64,000 nt of DNA from Actinopolymorpha singaporensis (GCF_900104745.1 NZ_LT629732.1:2281981-2345980); one strand, 5' to 3'. Counted from the first letter of the stretch, positions 1 through 8,923 are shown. Notes: generated from the sequence alone by a model not told the origin. Made by a program: numbers and translations.

Positions 1-25
1 CCGCGCCCGGGTCTTGGCCGGCGGC

Positions 26-1282
26 TCAGCCAGTGGCTCGCAGCGCCGAGCGGTCGACCTTGCCCGAGGGCAGCAGCGGCAGCGCGTCGACCACGACCAC
101 CTCGCGCGGGGCGTACGCCCGCGGGTGCGTCGCGCTCACGTGGTCGCGGACGTCGGCCAGCGCGGGCGCGCCCGCACCGGGCCGCAGCACGACGTACGCC
201 CGGACCAGGGAACCCCACTCGGCGTCGGGAACCCCCACCGCCGCCGCCTCGGCGACCCCGGGGCACGACGCGACCGCCCGCTCCACCGCGAGCAAGGGCA
301 CGTTGACACCGCCGGAGACCACCACGTCGTCGGCCCGGCCGAGGATCTCCAGCGTCCCGTCGGGGCGCAGCCGGCCGAGGTCGCTGGTCAGGTGCCGGCC
401 GTCGACCAGCGCCGTCGCGGTGAGGTCGGGCCGGCGCCGGTAGCCGGCGAACACCGTGGCGCCGCCGATTCGTACGAGGCCGCTGGCTTCGTCGATGTCC
501 AGGTCCACCCCGGCCAGCGGCCGTCCGTCGTAGACGCACCCGCCGCACGTCTCGGTCATGCCGTACGTCGTCACCACCCGGACCCCGGCCGAGCGGGCCC
601 GGTCCAGCAGTGCCGCCGAGCTCGCCCCGCCGCCGACCAGCACCGCGTCGTACGACCTGAGCGCGTCCACCGCCGCAGGGTCCGCGTCGAGCAGCCGCCC
701 GAGCTGGGTCGGCACCAGCGCGGTGTACCGGCGGGCGGGTGAACCGGATCCGGCGCCGGAACGCCCCAGCCGGTCGGTCGCCGCCGTGAACGCCTCCACC
801 GTGAACCGGCCGGCCATCACCGCCGGCGTCGTCCCCGCGACCAGCGACCGCACCAGTACCTGCAGACCGGCCACCCGGGTCGGCGGCAGCGCCAGCAACC
901 ATCGGCCGGGTCCGCCGAGAGCGGCCAGCGTCGCCCGGGCCGAGTGCAGCAGCGCCGACCCCGGCAGCAGGGCGCCCTTCGGCTCGCCGGTGGAGCCGGA
1001 CGTGGGCAGCACGACGGCGATGTCGTCGCGTTCCAGCGCAAGATCGGTCCGGAGTAGGGTCAGGATCTGTTCGCGCTCGGGTCCCGGCGCGAGTGGCGCC
1101 AGCGCCGGCCCGTCGCCGTCGAGCCGGTCCGCGAGCAACGCCAGCAGTCCGTCGACACCGGCCCGCACGACGCTCGGGTCGGCATGATCGACTAGGCCCT
1201 GCGAGCCGTCGCCCGAGCGGTCGGGAGGGGGCTCGTCCACGAGTTCGACGGCGACCAGTCGGCGGCGGGAGTCGGTTGGCAC
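26..1282 (-). CDS. menE: o-succinylbenzoate--CoA ligase (MenE)
   Basis: AMP-forming ligase that activates o-succinylbenzoate and joins it to CoA in the classical menaquinone pathway; cytosolic. The 418-residue protein has the adenylate-forming loop PTSGSTGEPKG at about residues 93-103, TTYGMTET near 238-245, a GRADD hinge near 315-319 and the SGKVDR lysine motif close to the C-terminus. The start is GTG at 1282. A TAGCCT -10-like box on this strand (1294 down to 1289) ends only 6 bases before it, so the mRNA may be leaderless. The gene is divergent from menC across 99 bases that hold a perfect palindrome. The motif set and men context make this assignment firm; a generic acyl-CoA ligase is the only real alternative. 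Confidence 0.93.
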   Translation of the reverse strand: MPTDSRRRLVAVELVDEPPPDRSGDGSQGLVDHADPSVVRAGVDGLLALLADRLDGDGPALAPLAPGPEREQILTLLRTDLALERDDIAVVLPTSGSTGEPKGALLPGSALLHSARATLAALGGPGRWLLALPPTRVAGLQVLVRSLVAGTTPAVMAGRFTVEAFTAATDRLGRSGAGSGSPARRYTALVPTQLGRLLDADPAAVDALRSYDAVLVGGGASSAALLDRARSAGVRVVTTYGMTETCGGCVYDGRPLAGVDLDIDEASGLVRIGGATVFAGYRRRPDLTATALVDGRHLTSDLGRLRPDGTLEILGRADDVVVSGGVNVPLLAVERAVASCPGVAEAAAVGVPDAEWGSLVRAYVVLRPGAGAPALADVRDHVSATHPRAYAPREVVVVDALPLLPSGKVDRSALRATG

Positions 1283-1287
1283 GTGAC

Positions 1288-1323
1288 TAGGCTACGAGCC
1301 CGGTCTCGTGACACTGTGTCACG
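1288..1323. promoter_or_regulatory. menE/menC divergent control region with 17-bp palindrome
   Basis: CGTGACACTGTGTCACG at 1307-1323 is a perfect inverted repeat with 8-base arms around a single T. The heptamer TAGGCTA at 1288-1294 reads as a -10 box on both strands: TAGGCT rightward towards menC and TAGCCT leftward towards menE. The palindrome would lie just downstream of the rightward start point and over the -35 zone of the leftward promoter, so one regulator could control both men transcripts. No good -35 hexamer is visible on either side. The regulator is unknown. Confidence 0.55.
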
Positions 1324-1381
1324 GACATGCGGGGGAACGCCCCGACGGGGAAGTGGCGGGGAGGAGACGGAGGATGCGGTC

Positions 1382-2344
1382 ATGATCATCCGGGCGGACG
1401 GCGATCTTCACGTCTTCGCGGTGGCCATGCGCAACCGCTTCCGCGGCATAACTGTCCGTGAGGGGATCCTGGTCCGCGGCCCGGCAGGCTGGGCGGAGTT
1501 CAGCCCGTTCCTCGACTACGACGACGCCACCTGCGTTCCCTGGCTGCGGGCGGCCCGCGAGGCCGCGTACGACGTGTGGCCCACCCCCGTCCGCGACGCG
1601 GTCCCGGTCAACTGCACCGTCCCCGCCGTCGGTCCCGAACAGGCGCACGAAGTGGTGTGCCGCAGCGCCGGCTGCCGTACCGCCAAGGTGAAGGTCGCCG
1701 AGCCCGGCCGGCCAGAGTCCGACGACCTGGCGCGGGTGGAGGCGGTCCGCGACGCCCTCGGCCCCGACGGACGGATCCGGGTGGACGCCAACGGCGGCTG
1801 GGACGTCGACACCGCCACCAGGATGATCACCTGGCTGGACAAGGCCGCCGGCGGCCTCGAGTACGCCGAACAACCCTGCGCCAGCGTCGAGGAGCTCGCC
1901 CAGGTACGCCGCCGGGTCGATGTACCCATCGCCGCCGACGAGTCGATCCGGCAGGCGGCCGACCCCTACCGCGTGGTCCGGCACGAGGCCGCCGACATCG
2001 CCGTGCTGAAGGTCCAGCCGCTCGGCGGGGTGCTGTCCGCGCTGCGGATCGCCGAGCAGATCGGCCTCCCGGTGGTGGTGTCGAGCGCGCTGGAGACCTC
2101 GATCGGGATCGCCGGCGGGGTCGCGCTCGCGGCGGCGTTGCCGGAGCTGCCGTACGCCTGTGGCCTGGCCACCGTCTCGATGCTGACCGCCGACGTGGTG
2201 GCCCATCCGCTCGTACCCGTGGACGGCGCGTTGCCCGTCGTCCGGCCCGAACCCGATCCCGCCCGGCTGGCCGCGGTGGCCGCCGACGAGGCGACCCGGC
2301 AGCGCTGGCTGGAACGCCTGGACAGGGTGGAGGGCCTGGCGTGA
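1382..2344 (+). CDS. menC: o-succinylbenzoate synthase (MenC)
   Basis: Enolase-superfamily enzyme that dehydrates SHCHC to o-succinylbenzoate in menaquinone synthesis. The 320-residue protein has the catalytic KVK pair (K102, K104), metal ligands D135 (VDAN), E163 (EQP) and D187 (ADES), and the second catalytic lysine K210 in LKVQ. The start is ATG at 1382 because GGAGG at 1369-1373 stands 8 bases upstream; an in-frame start at 1283 would add 33 Arg-rich residues with no counterpart in the family. The stop codon overlaps the menD start by 4 bases (GTGA). It is divergent from menE and co-transcribed with menD. Confidence 0.94.
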   Translation: MIIRADGDLHVFAVAMRNRFRGITVREGILVRGPAGWAEFSPFLDYDDATCVPWLRAAREAAYDVWPTPVRDAVPVNCTVPAVGPEQAHEVVCRSAGCRTAKVKVAEPGRPESDDLARVEAVRDALGPDGRIRVDANGGWDVDTATRMITWLDKAAGGLEYAEQPCASVEELAQVRRRVDVPIAADESIRQAADPYRVVRHEAADIAVLKVQPLGGVLSALRIAEQIGLPVVVSSALETSIGIAGGVALAAALPELPYACGLATVSMLTADVVAHPLVPVDGALPVVRPEPDPARLAAVAADEATRQRWLERLDRVEGLA

Positions 2345-4116
2345 ACCCCTCCACCGCACTGGCCAGGGTGATCGTCGACGAGCTGTGGCGGTGCGGCGTA
2401 CGCGAGGCGGTGCTCGCGCCCGGGTCGCGCAACGCCGCCCTCGCGTTCGCCCTGCACGCCTCCGACGCCCAGGGCCGGATCCGGCTGCACGTACGCGTCG
2501 ACGAACGCACCGCGGGGTTCCTCGCCCTCGGCCTGGCCAAAGCCGGTCGCCGCCCGGTCCCGGTGGTGTGCACGTCCGGCACCGCCGCGGCCAACCTGCA
2601 CCCGGCCGTGCTCGAGGCCAGCCACGCGGGAGTGGCCCTGCTGGTGCTCACCGCCGACCGGCCGCCGGAGCTTCGGGGCGTGGGCGCCAGCCAGACGACG
2701 GACCAGCTCAAGCTGTACGGCGACGCGGTGCGGCTCTTCCACGAGGTCGGCCTACCGGAGCGCCGGCCGGGCCAGAACGCCTACTGGCGCGAGCTCGTCG
2801 GCCGGGCAACTGCGCTGGCGCGCGGGTTCCGCGACCGCAACCCCGGCCCGGTGCACCTCAACTTCGCGTTCCGTGACCCGCTGGTGCCCGACCCGGCCGA
2901 CCCGCTGGACCTCGAGGACCCCCGGCTGCGCGACGACTGGCCGGAGTCCCTCGCCGGCCGGTCCGGGCACGGCCGGTGGACCAGGATCGAGCGGCTGTCC
3001 ACCGAGCACATCGCCTGGCTGGAGGAGGGGCCGCGCACGGTGGTGGTCGCCGGCGACGGGGCCGACGCGCAGGCCCGCTGGCTGGCCGAGACAGCCGGCT
3101 GGCCGCTGCTCGCCGAGCCTTCCAGCGGCGCGCGATCGGGCCCGAACGCGCTCGGCCCCTACCGCCTCCTGCTGGACACCCGGCCCGACCTGGTCGCAGG
3201 GATCGAACGCGTGGTGGTGCACGGCTGGCCCACCCTGTCCCGCCCGGTGACCCGGCTGCTGGCCCGCCCGGACGTCGAGGTGGTCGTGGTGTCCCGCCGG
3301 CCGTCCTGGCCCGACGCCGGCCACCAGGCGTACCGCGTCACGACGACCGCGGCGCTGGAGGGAACGGTCGAGGGTGCCGGCCGGCGTGAGCCGGACGAAT
3401 GGCTGGCCGCCTGGCTGGCCGCCGACCGGGCTGCCCGCGCCGCCGTCGACGACGTGCTCGCCCGCGAGCCCGGGTTCACCGGCCTGCACGTCGCCCGGGA
3501 GGTGGCCGGCCTGCTGCCCGAGGGCGGCCTGCTGGTGGCCGGGTCCTCCAACCCCATCCGCGACCTCGACCTCACCGGCGCGCCGTGGGACAACCGGCTG
3601 GTCGACGAGGCCGGCCGGATCGACCCGCGCGACCACCGCCGCGTGCTGAGCAACCGCGGCCTGGCCGGCATCGACGGCACCCTGTCGACCGCGATCGGGG
3701 CGGCGCTGGTGCACCGGTCGGGTCCGGCGTACGCGCTGGTCGGCGACCTGACGTTCCTGCACGACGCCAACGCCCTCGTCCGCGGTCCGTACGAAGCCCG
3801 GCCCGACCTCACGATCGTGGTGGTCAACGACGACGGCGGCGGCATCTTCAGCACGCTCGAACAGGGCGGGCCCGACCACGCTGACGCGTTCGAACGGATC
3901 TTCGGTACGCCGCATGGCGTCGACCTCGGCTCCCTCACCGCGGCGACCCACACGACGTTCATCCGGGCGACGACCCGGGCGGAGCTGCGCGGCGCACTGT
4001 CCCGGTCCCGCGGGCTGCGGGTCGTCGAGGTGCCGGTCGACCGGTCGCGCACCCGGGACCTGCACGCCCGGCTGCGCGAGGCCGTGGCGGCCGCGGCCTA
4101 CGACGAGGTGCGCTGA
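2341..4116 (+). CDS. menD: 2-succinyl-5-enolpyruvyl-6-hydroxy-3-cyclohexene-1-carboxylate synthase (MenD)
   Basis: ThDP-dependent enzyme that adds decarboxylated 2-oxoglutarate to isochorismate, the committed step of menaquinone synthesis. The 591-residue length is typical. Visible features are APGSRNAAL (about 26-34), the ThDP-activating glutamate E55 in VDERTAGF, the GTAAANL loop, and the C-terminal ThDP/Mg site: GDLTFLHD near 467 and NDDGGGIF near 496. The GTG start overlaps the menC stop by 4 bases, so translation is probably coupled. The open frame extends far upstream of this point, but only by shadowing menC. Its last codons and stop lie in a 20-bp tandem duplication (4103-4142). Confidence 0.95.
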   Translation: MNPSTALARVIVDELWRCGVREAVLAPGSRNAALAFALHASDAQGRIRLHVRVDERTAGFLALGLAKAGRRPVPVVCTSGTAAANLHPAVLEASHAGVALLVLTADRPPELRGVGASQTTDQLKLYGDAVRLFHEVGLPERRPGQNAYWRELVGRATALARGFRDRNPGPVHLNFAFRDPLVPDPADPLDLEDPRLRDDWPESLAGRSGHGRWTRIERLSTEHIAWLEEGPRTVVVAGDGADAQARWLAETAGWPLLAEPSSGARSGPNALGPYRLLLDTRPDLVAGIERVVVHGWPTLSRPVTRLLARPDVEVVVVSRRPSWPDAGHQAYRVTTTAALEGTVEGAGRREPDEWLAAWLAADRAARAAVDDVLAREPGFTGLHVAREVAGLLPEGGLLVAGSSNPIRDLDLTGAPWDNRLVDEAGRIDPRDHRRVLSNRGLAGIDGTLSTAIGAALVHRSGPAYALVGDLTFLHDANALVRGPYEARPDLTIVVVNDDGGGIFSTLEQGGPDHADAFERIFGTPHGVDLGSLTAATHTTFIRATTRAELRGALSRSRGLRVVEVPVDRSRTRDLHARLREAVAAAAYDEVR

Positions 4117-4142
4117 ACCCGCACGAGCTGCGCTGAACCCGC
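4103..4142. repeat. 20-bp tandem duplication over the menD stop
   Basis: ACGAGGTGCGCTGAACCCGC (4103-4122) is followed directly by a second copy with one change (G to C, 4123-4142). The first copy contains the real menD stop TGA at 4114-4116; the second carries an identical TGA in untranslated sequence. This looks like a recent slippage duplication. Confidence 0.85.
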
Positions 4143-4196
4143 GAGCCGCGGTTCGGCAGGCCACCCTGGTGGGAGCTTCGGTGGGATGATCGGCAG

Positions 4197-5078
4197 GTGT
4201 ACGGCGAGCTCACCGACGACCCGGCCAACTTCCTGACCTCGGCCGCGGACTACTTCGCGGCGGACCCGGTGGTCAACAACGTGCTGGTCACCAACGTCAC
4301 CGGCCGGGCGGCCGGCGTGATCACCGACCCCGCGCCGGCGACGTACCTCACGGTGCGAACCGACGGCGGCGAGGTGGTGGCCGCCGCGATGCGGACGCCG
4401 CCGCAGCGGGTGTGGCTGTCCGCGGAGTCCGGCCCGGCCGCCGAGCTGGCCGCGGAACTCCTTGCCGCGGCCTGCCCGGACGCGGCGGGCGTGGTCGGCA
4501 CCCACCCGTACGTCGCCGACTTCACCCGGGCGTGGGAACGCCTCACCGGCGCAGCCGCCGTGCCCGAGATGGCCGAGCGCCTGCACGCGCTGGACGCGGT
4601 GACGCCACCGATGCCGGTGCCGGGCGCGCCCAGGTTGGCGACGGCCAGCGACCGGGACAGGCTGCTGGCGTGGTGCCTCGCGTTCGAGGCGGACGCCGCC
4701 GAAGCCGCCGGCCGGCCGGTGAACGCGCTGACCGAGGTGGAGCGGCGCCGCGTGACCGAGGCGGTCGACCTGCGGCTGGCCGAGCGGCGCGCCTGGGTGT
4801 GGGACCACGACGGCCCGGTGTCGCACCTCGGCGTCACCGCGCCGGTGCACGGCGTCGTCCGGATCGGCCCCGTCTACACCCCGCGTGACCGGCGCGGCCG
4901 GGGATACGCGAGCGCGCTGGTCGCCGCCGTCAGCCGGCACGAACTGGACGCCGGCACGAAGACGTGTTCGCTGTTCACCGACCTGGCCAATCCGACCTCG
5001 AACAGGATCTACGCCGCGGTGGGCTACCGGCCGGTGCGCGACGTCACGGCGTACCGCTTCGAACCGGCTTCCGGCTGA
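4197..5078 (+). CDS. GNAT family N-acetyltransferase
   Basis: Predicted acetyl-CoA-dependent N-acyltransferase of 293 residues; substrate unknown. The C-terminal half carries the GNAT fold: VYTPRDRRGRGYASALVAAV around 223-242 is the acetyl-CoA-binding R/Q-x-x-G-x-G/A loop (here RRGRGYA), followed by SNRIYAAVGYRPV, the usual end of the domain. The N-terminal about 130 residues, rich in AAEL and hydrophobic segments, resemble actinobacterial two-part GNATs whose first half is degenerate. The start is GTG at 4197, 80 bases after menD. The gene is probably separate in function from the men genes. Confidence 0.8.
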   Translation: MYGELTDDPANFLTSAADYFAADPVVNNVLVTNVTGRAAGVITDPAPATYLTVRTDGGEVVAAAMRTPPQRVWLSAESGPAAELAAELLAAACPDAAGVVGTHPYVADFTRAWERLTGAAAVPEMAERLHALDAVTPPMPVPGAPRLATASDRDRLLAWCLAFEADAAEAAGRPVNALTEVERRRVTEAVDLRLAERRAWVWDHDGPVSHLGVTAPVHGVVRIGPVYTPRDRRGRGYASALVAAVSRHELDAGTKTCSLFTDLANPTSNRIYAAVGYRPVRDVTAYRFEPASG

Positions 5079-5082
5079 GGGT

Positions 5083-5120
5083 GCCCGGTGCGCCGGTGCG
5101 CCGGTGCAGGTGTACCGGGC
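5083..5120. repeat. 8-bp tandem repeat inside an inverted repeat
   Basis: CGGTGCGC occurs three times in tandem (5086-5093, 5094-5101, then CGGTGCAG at 5102-5109). The block is enclosed by GCCCGGT (5083-5089) and ACCGGGC (5114-5120), which pair as a 7-bp stem. It lies between two co-directional genes, right after the GNAT stop. A weak terminator or a simple slippage tract are both possible; no T-run follows. Confidence 0.5.
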
Positions 5121-5148
5121 GCAGGGTGTGCTGGCAGGCTGAGCGGTC

Positions 5149-6300
5149 ATGACGACGGCGTACGGCGGCCGGACCCGGTTCCCGGTCGTACTCCTCCTCG
5201 CTCCGCTCCTCGCGGGGCTGGTGCTGACCGGGCTCGGCCTGGCCCACCCGGCGCCCGCACGCGCGGCGGTGACGAAGGCCGCCAAGGCTGCCGAGGGTGA
5301 CCGCATCCCGGCGTACGACATCTCCGCCCGGGTCGGCACCGACGGGTCGGTCGCCGTGCGTGAGCGGTTCACCTACGACCTGGCGGCCCGGCCAACCCCG
5401 CTGAACTGGGCCGTGCCGATCCGGTTCACCTCGGCCGGCGAGAGCGCGGACGGCCGCGACCAGGCGACCGGGCAGGTGGTGTCGGTGCACGACCTGGCGG
5501 TACGCATGGACGGCCGCCCGGTGCGCACGTACCACGACCATCAGGCCTGGTGGTACACCATCTGGATCGGGCCGGACGGCACGACGCCGGCCGGCCGGCA
5601 CAGCTACGAGGTCAGCTACGTCCTGCGCGGGCTGGTCACCTCGCCGAGCGACCAGTTGCGGGGCACCAACGGCCCCCGCAGTGCCGGAATGTGGTGGAAC
5701 GCGGTCAGCGCACACGACGAGCCGATCGACCGGGTGCGGCTGACGGTGACCGCGCCGGAGGCGCCGGTCCGGGTGTCGTGCACCATCACCGACGACACGG
5801 CGCCGTGCAGGGCCGGAGTCAGCGGTTCGACCGTCACCTTCACCGCCGCCGGCCTGCCGGGCAGGAGCGCGGTCACGACGTACGCCGAACTCCCCGGCGT
5901 GCACGCCGACGACTACACGGCGATCCTGCCCGGGGTGAAGGCCACCCTGCGCAGCAACCTCGCCGGGCCCGGCGCGATGGCCGGCCTGCCCGCGGGTGCC
6001 GTGTGGGGAGTCACCGCGCTGCTGGCGGCGGCGGTGGTCGTGGGGCTGGTGCTGGTGGCCCGCCGGCCGCGCCTGCCCAGGATGGCGGTGCGGGACACCG
6101 GGGCCCTGGTCACGGTCGCCGGGCTTGTCCTGGCGTACTTCCTGGCGAGATACGACCTGGTGTGGTGGGCGCTCCCGGTGGTCTGTTTCGGCGCCGCCCT
6201 GGTCGTGATCAGCCCGATGCTGCCGTCCTCCGGAGCGCACCGGCCGGCCGGTGCCGCCCCGGCGCCATGCGGACCCAAACCGGTTGCCCCGACCCGGTAG
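5149..6300 (+). CDS. DUF2207-type secreted/membrane protein
   Basis: Unknown function. The 383-residue protein opens with an export signal (hydrophobic stretch about 12-38 ending ARAA). A soluble domain of about 240 residues follows, with the typical DUF2207 pattern AYDISARVGTDGSVAVRERFTY and LNWAVPIRF, and then DYTAILPG before the membrane. Hydrophobic segments at about 282-302, 320-336 and 342-362 anchor the C-terminus. Full DUF2207 proteins are usually longer with a Gly-rich tail; this one ends soon after its last membrane segment with a Pro/Ala-rich tail. The start is ATG at 5149. The outer domain presumably faces the cell wall. Confidence 0.7.
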   Translation: MTTAYGGRTRFPVVLLLAPLLAGLVLTGLGLAHPAPARAAVTKAAKAAEGDRIPAYDISARVGTDGSVAVRERFTYDLAARPTPLNWAVPIRFTSAGESADGRDQATGQVVSVHDLAVRMDGRPVRTYHDHQAWWYTIWIGPDGTTPAGRHSYEVSYVLRGLVTSPSDQLRGTNGPRSAGMWWNAVSAHDEPIDRVRLTVTAPEAPVRVSCTITDDTAPCRAGVSGSTVTFTAAGLPGRSAVTTYAELPGVHADDYTAILPGVKATLRSNLAGPGAMAGLPAGAVWGVTALLAAAVVVGLVLVARRPRLPRMAVRDTGALVTVAGLVLAYFLARYDLVWWALPVVCFGAALVVISPMLPSSGAHRPAGAAPAPCGPKPVAPTR

Positions 6301-6371
6301 GGTTGGCCCGTCCCCTCGATCCGGGAGTGATCCGACCGATGCGCAGCTGATCCGCGGGCTTCGTCCGTGCT

Positions 6372-6391
6372 GTGGAACGCCTTCGTTCCAC
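6372..6391 (+). promoter_or_regulatory. Perfect hairpin in the ABC-F leader
   Basis: GTGGAACG (6372-6379), loop CCTT, CGTTCCAC (6384-6391): an uninterrupted 8-bp stem about 100 bases upstream of the ABC-F start. Leaders of antibiotic-responsive ABC-F genes often carry attenuators, so a regulatory role is plausible. The 189-base leader has no in-frame stop after GTG 6367, so a short regulatory leader peptide in that frame is not evident. Confidence 0.45.
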
Positions 6392-6489
6392 CCGGGAGTC
6401 CGCCGACGTTCGGCCATCGCGCGCGCCTTCTTCCAGCCGCCGCGCACCATGCCGGCCAGGTCCTCTGGCCACGTCGCCCCGGAGCAGCC

Positions 6490-8145
6490 ATGTCCGTCTC
6501 GGCTCTGTCCACCCTCGTCGTTCGCGACGTCCAGCTTCACCTCGGCCCCCAGCTTGTTCTCGGGGGCATCTCCGCCACCGTCGCGCCCGGTGACCGCTAC
6601 GCCGTCGTCGGGCCGAACGGCGTGGGCAAGACCACGCTGTTGCGGGTGATGCTCGGCGCGCTCACCCCCGATCAGGGCTCGGTCGAACGCCAGCCCGCCG
6701 CGGCCACCGTCGGGCTCCTCCCACAGGAGCGGGACGCCCGGCCGGGTGAGACGCTCGCCTGCTACCTGGGCCGGCGTACCGGCGTCACCGCGGCCGAGGC
6801 CGAGCTCACCGGCGCGACCACCGCGCTGGCCGAGGGCGAGAAGGGCGCGGACGATCGGTACGCGCTCGCCCTGGACCGCTACCTCGCCCTCGGCGCCGCG
6901 GACCTCGACACCCGCGCGCCCGCCGTCCTCGCCGACCTGGGCCTGCCGCCGGACCGGCTCGAGGACCCGGTGCTGTCCCTGTCGGGCGGGCAGCTCGCCC
7001 GGCTGGCGCTGGCGTCGGTGCTGCTGGCGAAGTTCGACGTACTCCTGCTCGACGAACCCACCAACGACCTCGACCTCGCGGGCCTGGCCAGGCTGGAGGA
7101 GTTCCTCACCAGCCGGTCCGGTGCGCTGGTGGTCGTGTCGCACGACCGGGCGTTCCTGCAGCGGGTGGCGACCGACGTCCTCGAGATCGACGAGTTCAGC
7201 CGGCAGGGCCGCACGTACGGCGGCGGGTTCGACTCCTACCTGGCCGAACGCGAGCGGGCGCACGCCGCGGCGCAGGAGGCGTACGACACCTACGCCTCGC
7301 AGCGGGACGCCCTGCTGGAACAGGCGAAACGCAAGCAGGAGTGGGCCCGCGCGGGTGCCCAGCGCTCTGCCCGCAAGCCCCCCGACAACGACAAGTTCGT
7401 CCGGCACTTCCACATCCAGAAGGCCCAGGGCACCGGTGCCGGCGCGGCCCGTGCACAGCGGGCGGCCGACCGCCTGACCGAGGTCGAGGAACCACGGACG
7501 CCGTGGGAGCTGCGGCTGAAGCTCGACCAGGGTTCTCGCAGCGGCGCCCGGGTGGCCGGGCTGGCGGGCGTCGTGGTGGAGCGGGGATCGTTCCGGCTGG
7601 GGCCGGTCGACCTCGACCTGCGCTACGCCGACCGGATGGTGGTGGTCGGGCCGAACGGCGCCGGGAAGTCCAGCCTGATCTCGGTGCTGCTCGGCCAGTT
7701 GGAGCCGGCGGCGGGGGAGCGGTGGATCGGGCACGGTGTCGTACTCGGGCAGATCGACCAGGTGCGGCGGGGCGTGGCGGCCGACGTCGTACTGCTGGAC
7801 GCCTTCCGGCAGGCGTCCGGGCAGGACGAGACCGAGGCGCGGACCCTGCTGGCGAAGTTCGGGCTCGGCGCCGATGACGTCGTACGGCAGACCGGCTCGC
7901 TCTCGCCCGGCGAGCGGACTCGGGCCGACCTGGCGCTGCTGGTCGCGCGGCAGGCAAACCTGCTCGTCCTGGACGAGCCGACCAACCACCTCGATCTGCC
8001 CGCGGTCGAACAACTGGAGCAGGCGCTGGCGGACTACGACGGCACCCTCGTGCTGGCCAGCCATGACCGAAAATTGGTCGAAGCCGTCCACCCGACGCAC
8101 ATAGTTCACGTGCTGGACGGGCACATCAGCGTGGAACGCCCGTAA
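6490..8145 (+). CDS. ABC-F family ATPase (ribosome-acting type)
   Basis: Duplicated ABC ATPase without membrane segments, 551 residues; ABC-F proteins bind the ribosomal E site and rescue or protect translation, some giving resistance to macrolides, lincosamides and similar drugs. Domain 1: Walker A GPNGVGKTT near 41, signature LSGGQ near 164, Walker B LLLDEPTND near 184. Domain 2: GPNGAGKSS near 386, a variant signature LSPGE near 470, LVLDEPTNH near 490. The interdomain linker (about 255-320) is charged and helical, as in the P-site tRNA interaction motif. The start is ATG 6490 with GGAG just upstream; an upstream in-frame GTG (6367) would add an unrelated 41-residue tail. Housekeeping and resistance types cannot be told apart here. 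Confidence 0.88.
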   Translation: MSVSALSTLVVRDVQLHLGPQLVLGGISATVAPGDRYAVVGPNGVGKTTLLRVMLGALTPDQGSVERQPAAATVGLLPQERDARPGETLACYLGRRTGVTAAEAELTGATTALAEGEKGADDRYALALDRYLALGAADLDTRAPAVLADLGLPPDRLEDPVLSLSGGQLARLALASVLLAKFDVLLLDEPTNDLDLAGLARLEEFLTSRSGALVVVSHDRAFLQRVATDVLEIDEFSRQGRTYGGGFDSYLAERERAHAAAQEAYDTYASQRDALLEQAKRKQEWARAGAQRSARKPPDNDKFVRHFHIQKAQGTGAGAARAQRAADRLTEVEEPRTPWELRLKLDQGSRSGARVAGLAGVVVERGSFRLGPVDLDLRYADRMVVVGPNGAGKSSLISVLLGQLEPAAGERWIGHGVVLGQIDQVRRGVAADVVLLDAFRQASGQDETEARTLLAKFGLGADDVVRQTGSLSPGERTRADLALLVARQANLLVLDEPTNHLDLPAVEQLEQALADYDGTLVLASHDRKLVEAVHPTHIVHVLDGHISVERP

Positions 8146-8219
8146 GACTAGAGTTCGTTACTCACCCGTAGCACCTGGACCGGACTCGATCCACAACCGA
8201 CCCGCACCGTGGAGGGCCC

Positions 8220-8906
8220 ATGCACGCCCCAGACCTCGGAAGCTCCGTGCAGGAGGCAGTCCACGACGTCGCCCAGAACGTCAAGCCGAGGTTGCGGGGC
8301 TGGCTGCACGCCGGGACGTTCCCGCTGTCGGTGGCGGCGGGCATCGTCATCGTGATCCTGGCGCCGAGCACCGAGGCGAGGATCGCGACGGGGATCTTCG
8401 CACTCACGGCGAGCCTGCTCTTCGGGGTGAGCGCGCTCTACCACCGCGGGACCTGGTCGCCGCGCGCGGCGGGGGTGCTGCGCCGGCTGGACCACGCCAA
8501 CATCTTCCTGATCATCGCGGGCACCTACACGCCGTTCACGCTGCTGTTGCTGGACAGGCAGAACGCCAAGGTGCTGCTCGCCATCGTGTGGGGCGGCGCG
8601 CTGCTCGGGGTGGCGTTCCGGGTGCTGTGGCTGGGCGCGCCGCGCTGGCTGTACGTCCCGGTGTACGTCGCGGTCGGCTGGGCGGCGGCGTTCTGGCTGC
8701 CGGACTTCTTCGACCACGGCCGGGGCGCGGTCTTCGCGATGATCCTCACCGGCGGGCTGCTCTACTCCGCGGGCGCGATCGTGTACGCCACCAAGAAGCC
8801 GAACCCGTCGCCGCGCTGGTTCGGGTTCCACGAGGTCTTCCACGCGTTCACGGTCCTGGCGTTCATCGCCCACTACGTCGGGGTGTCGCTGACCGTCTAC
8901 TCCTGA
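8220..8906 (+). CDS. trhA: TrhA / hemolysin III family (PAQR) membrane protein
   Basis: Seven-segment integral membrane protein of the hemolysin-III/PAQR family, 228 residues, proposed to take part in membrane lipid homeostasis. It shows the family residues SALYHRG near 72-78, DHANIFLIIAGTYTPF near 90-105 and the C-terminal HEVFHAFTVLAFIAHY, whose histidines with the ALYH histidine form the metal site. Hydrophobic segments fill the protein from about residue 35 to its end. The N-terminal 28 residues are soluble. The start is ATG 8220. It ends at a strong terminator and converges on menF. Confidence 0.88.
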   Translation: MHAPDLGSSVQEAVHDVAQNVKPRLRGWLHAGTFPLSVAAGIVIVILAPSTEARIATGIFALTASLLFGVSALYHRGTWSPRAAGVLRRLDHANIFLIIAGTYTPFTLLLLDRQNAKVLLAIVWGGALLGVAFRVLWLGAPRWLYVPVYVAVGWAAAFWLPDFFDHGRGAVFAMILTGGLLYSAGAIVYATKKPNPSPRWFGFHEVFHAFTVLAFIAHYVGVSLTVYS

Positions 8907-8923
8907 GCACTCGCGAAGAACGC

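Noticed and set aside
6367-6489. N-terminal extension of the ABC-F protein from GTG 6367
   Set aside because: The added 41 residues have no family match and cover the hairpin leader; ATG 6490 has GGAG in the right place.
5044-8124. 1026-codon minus-strand open frame opposite the DUF2207 and ABC-F genes
   Set aside because: Same kind of GC-driven shadow; the plus-strand genes have clear motifs and RBS.
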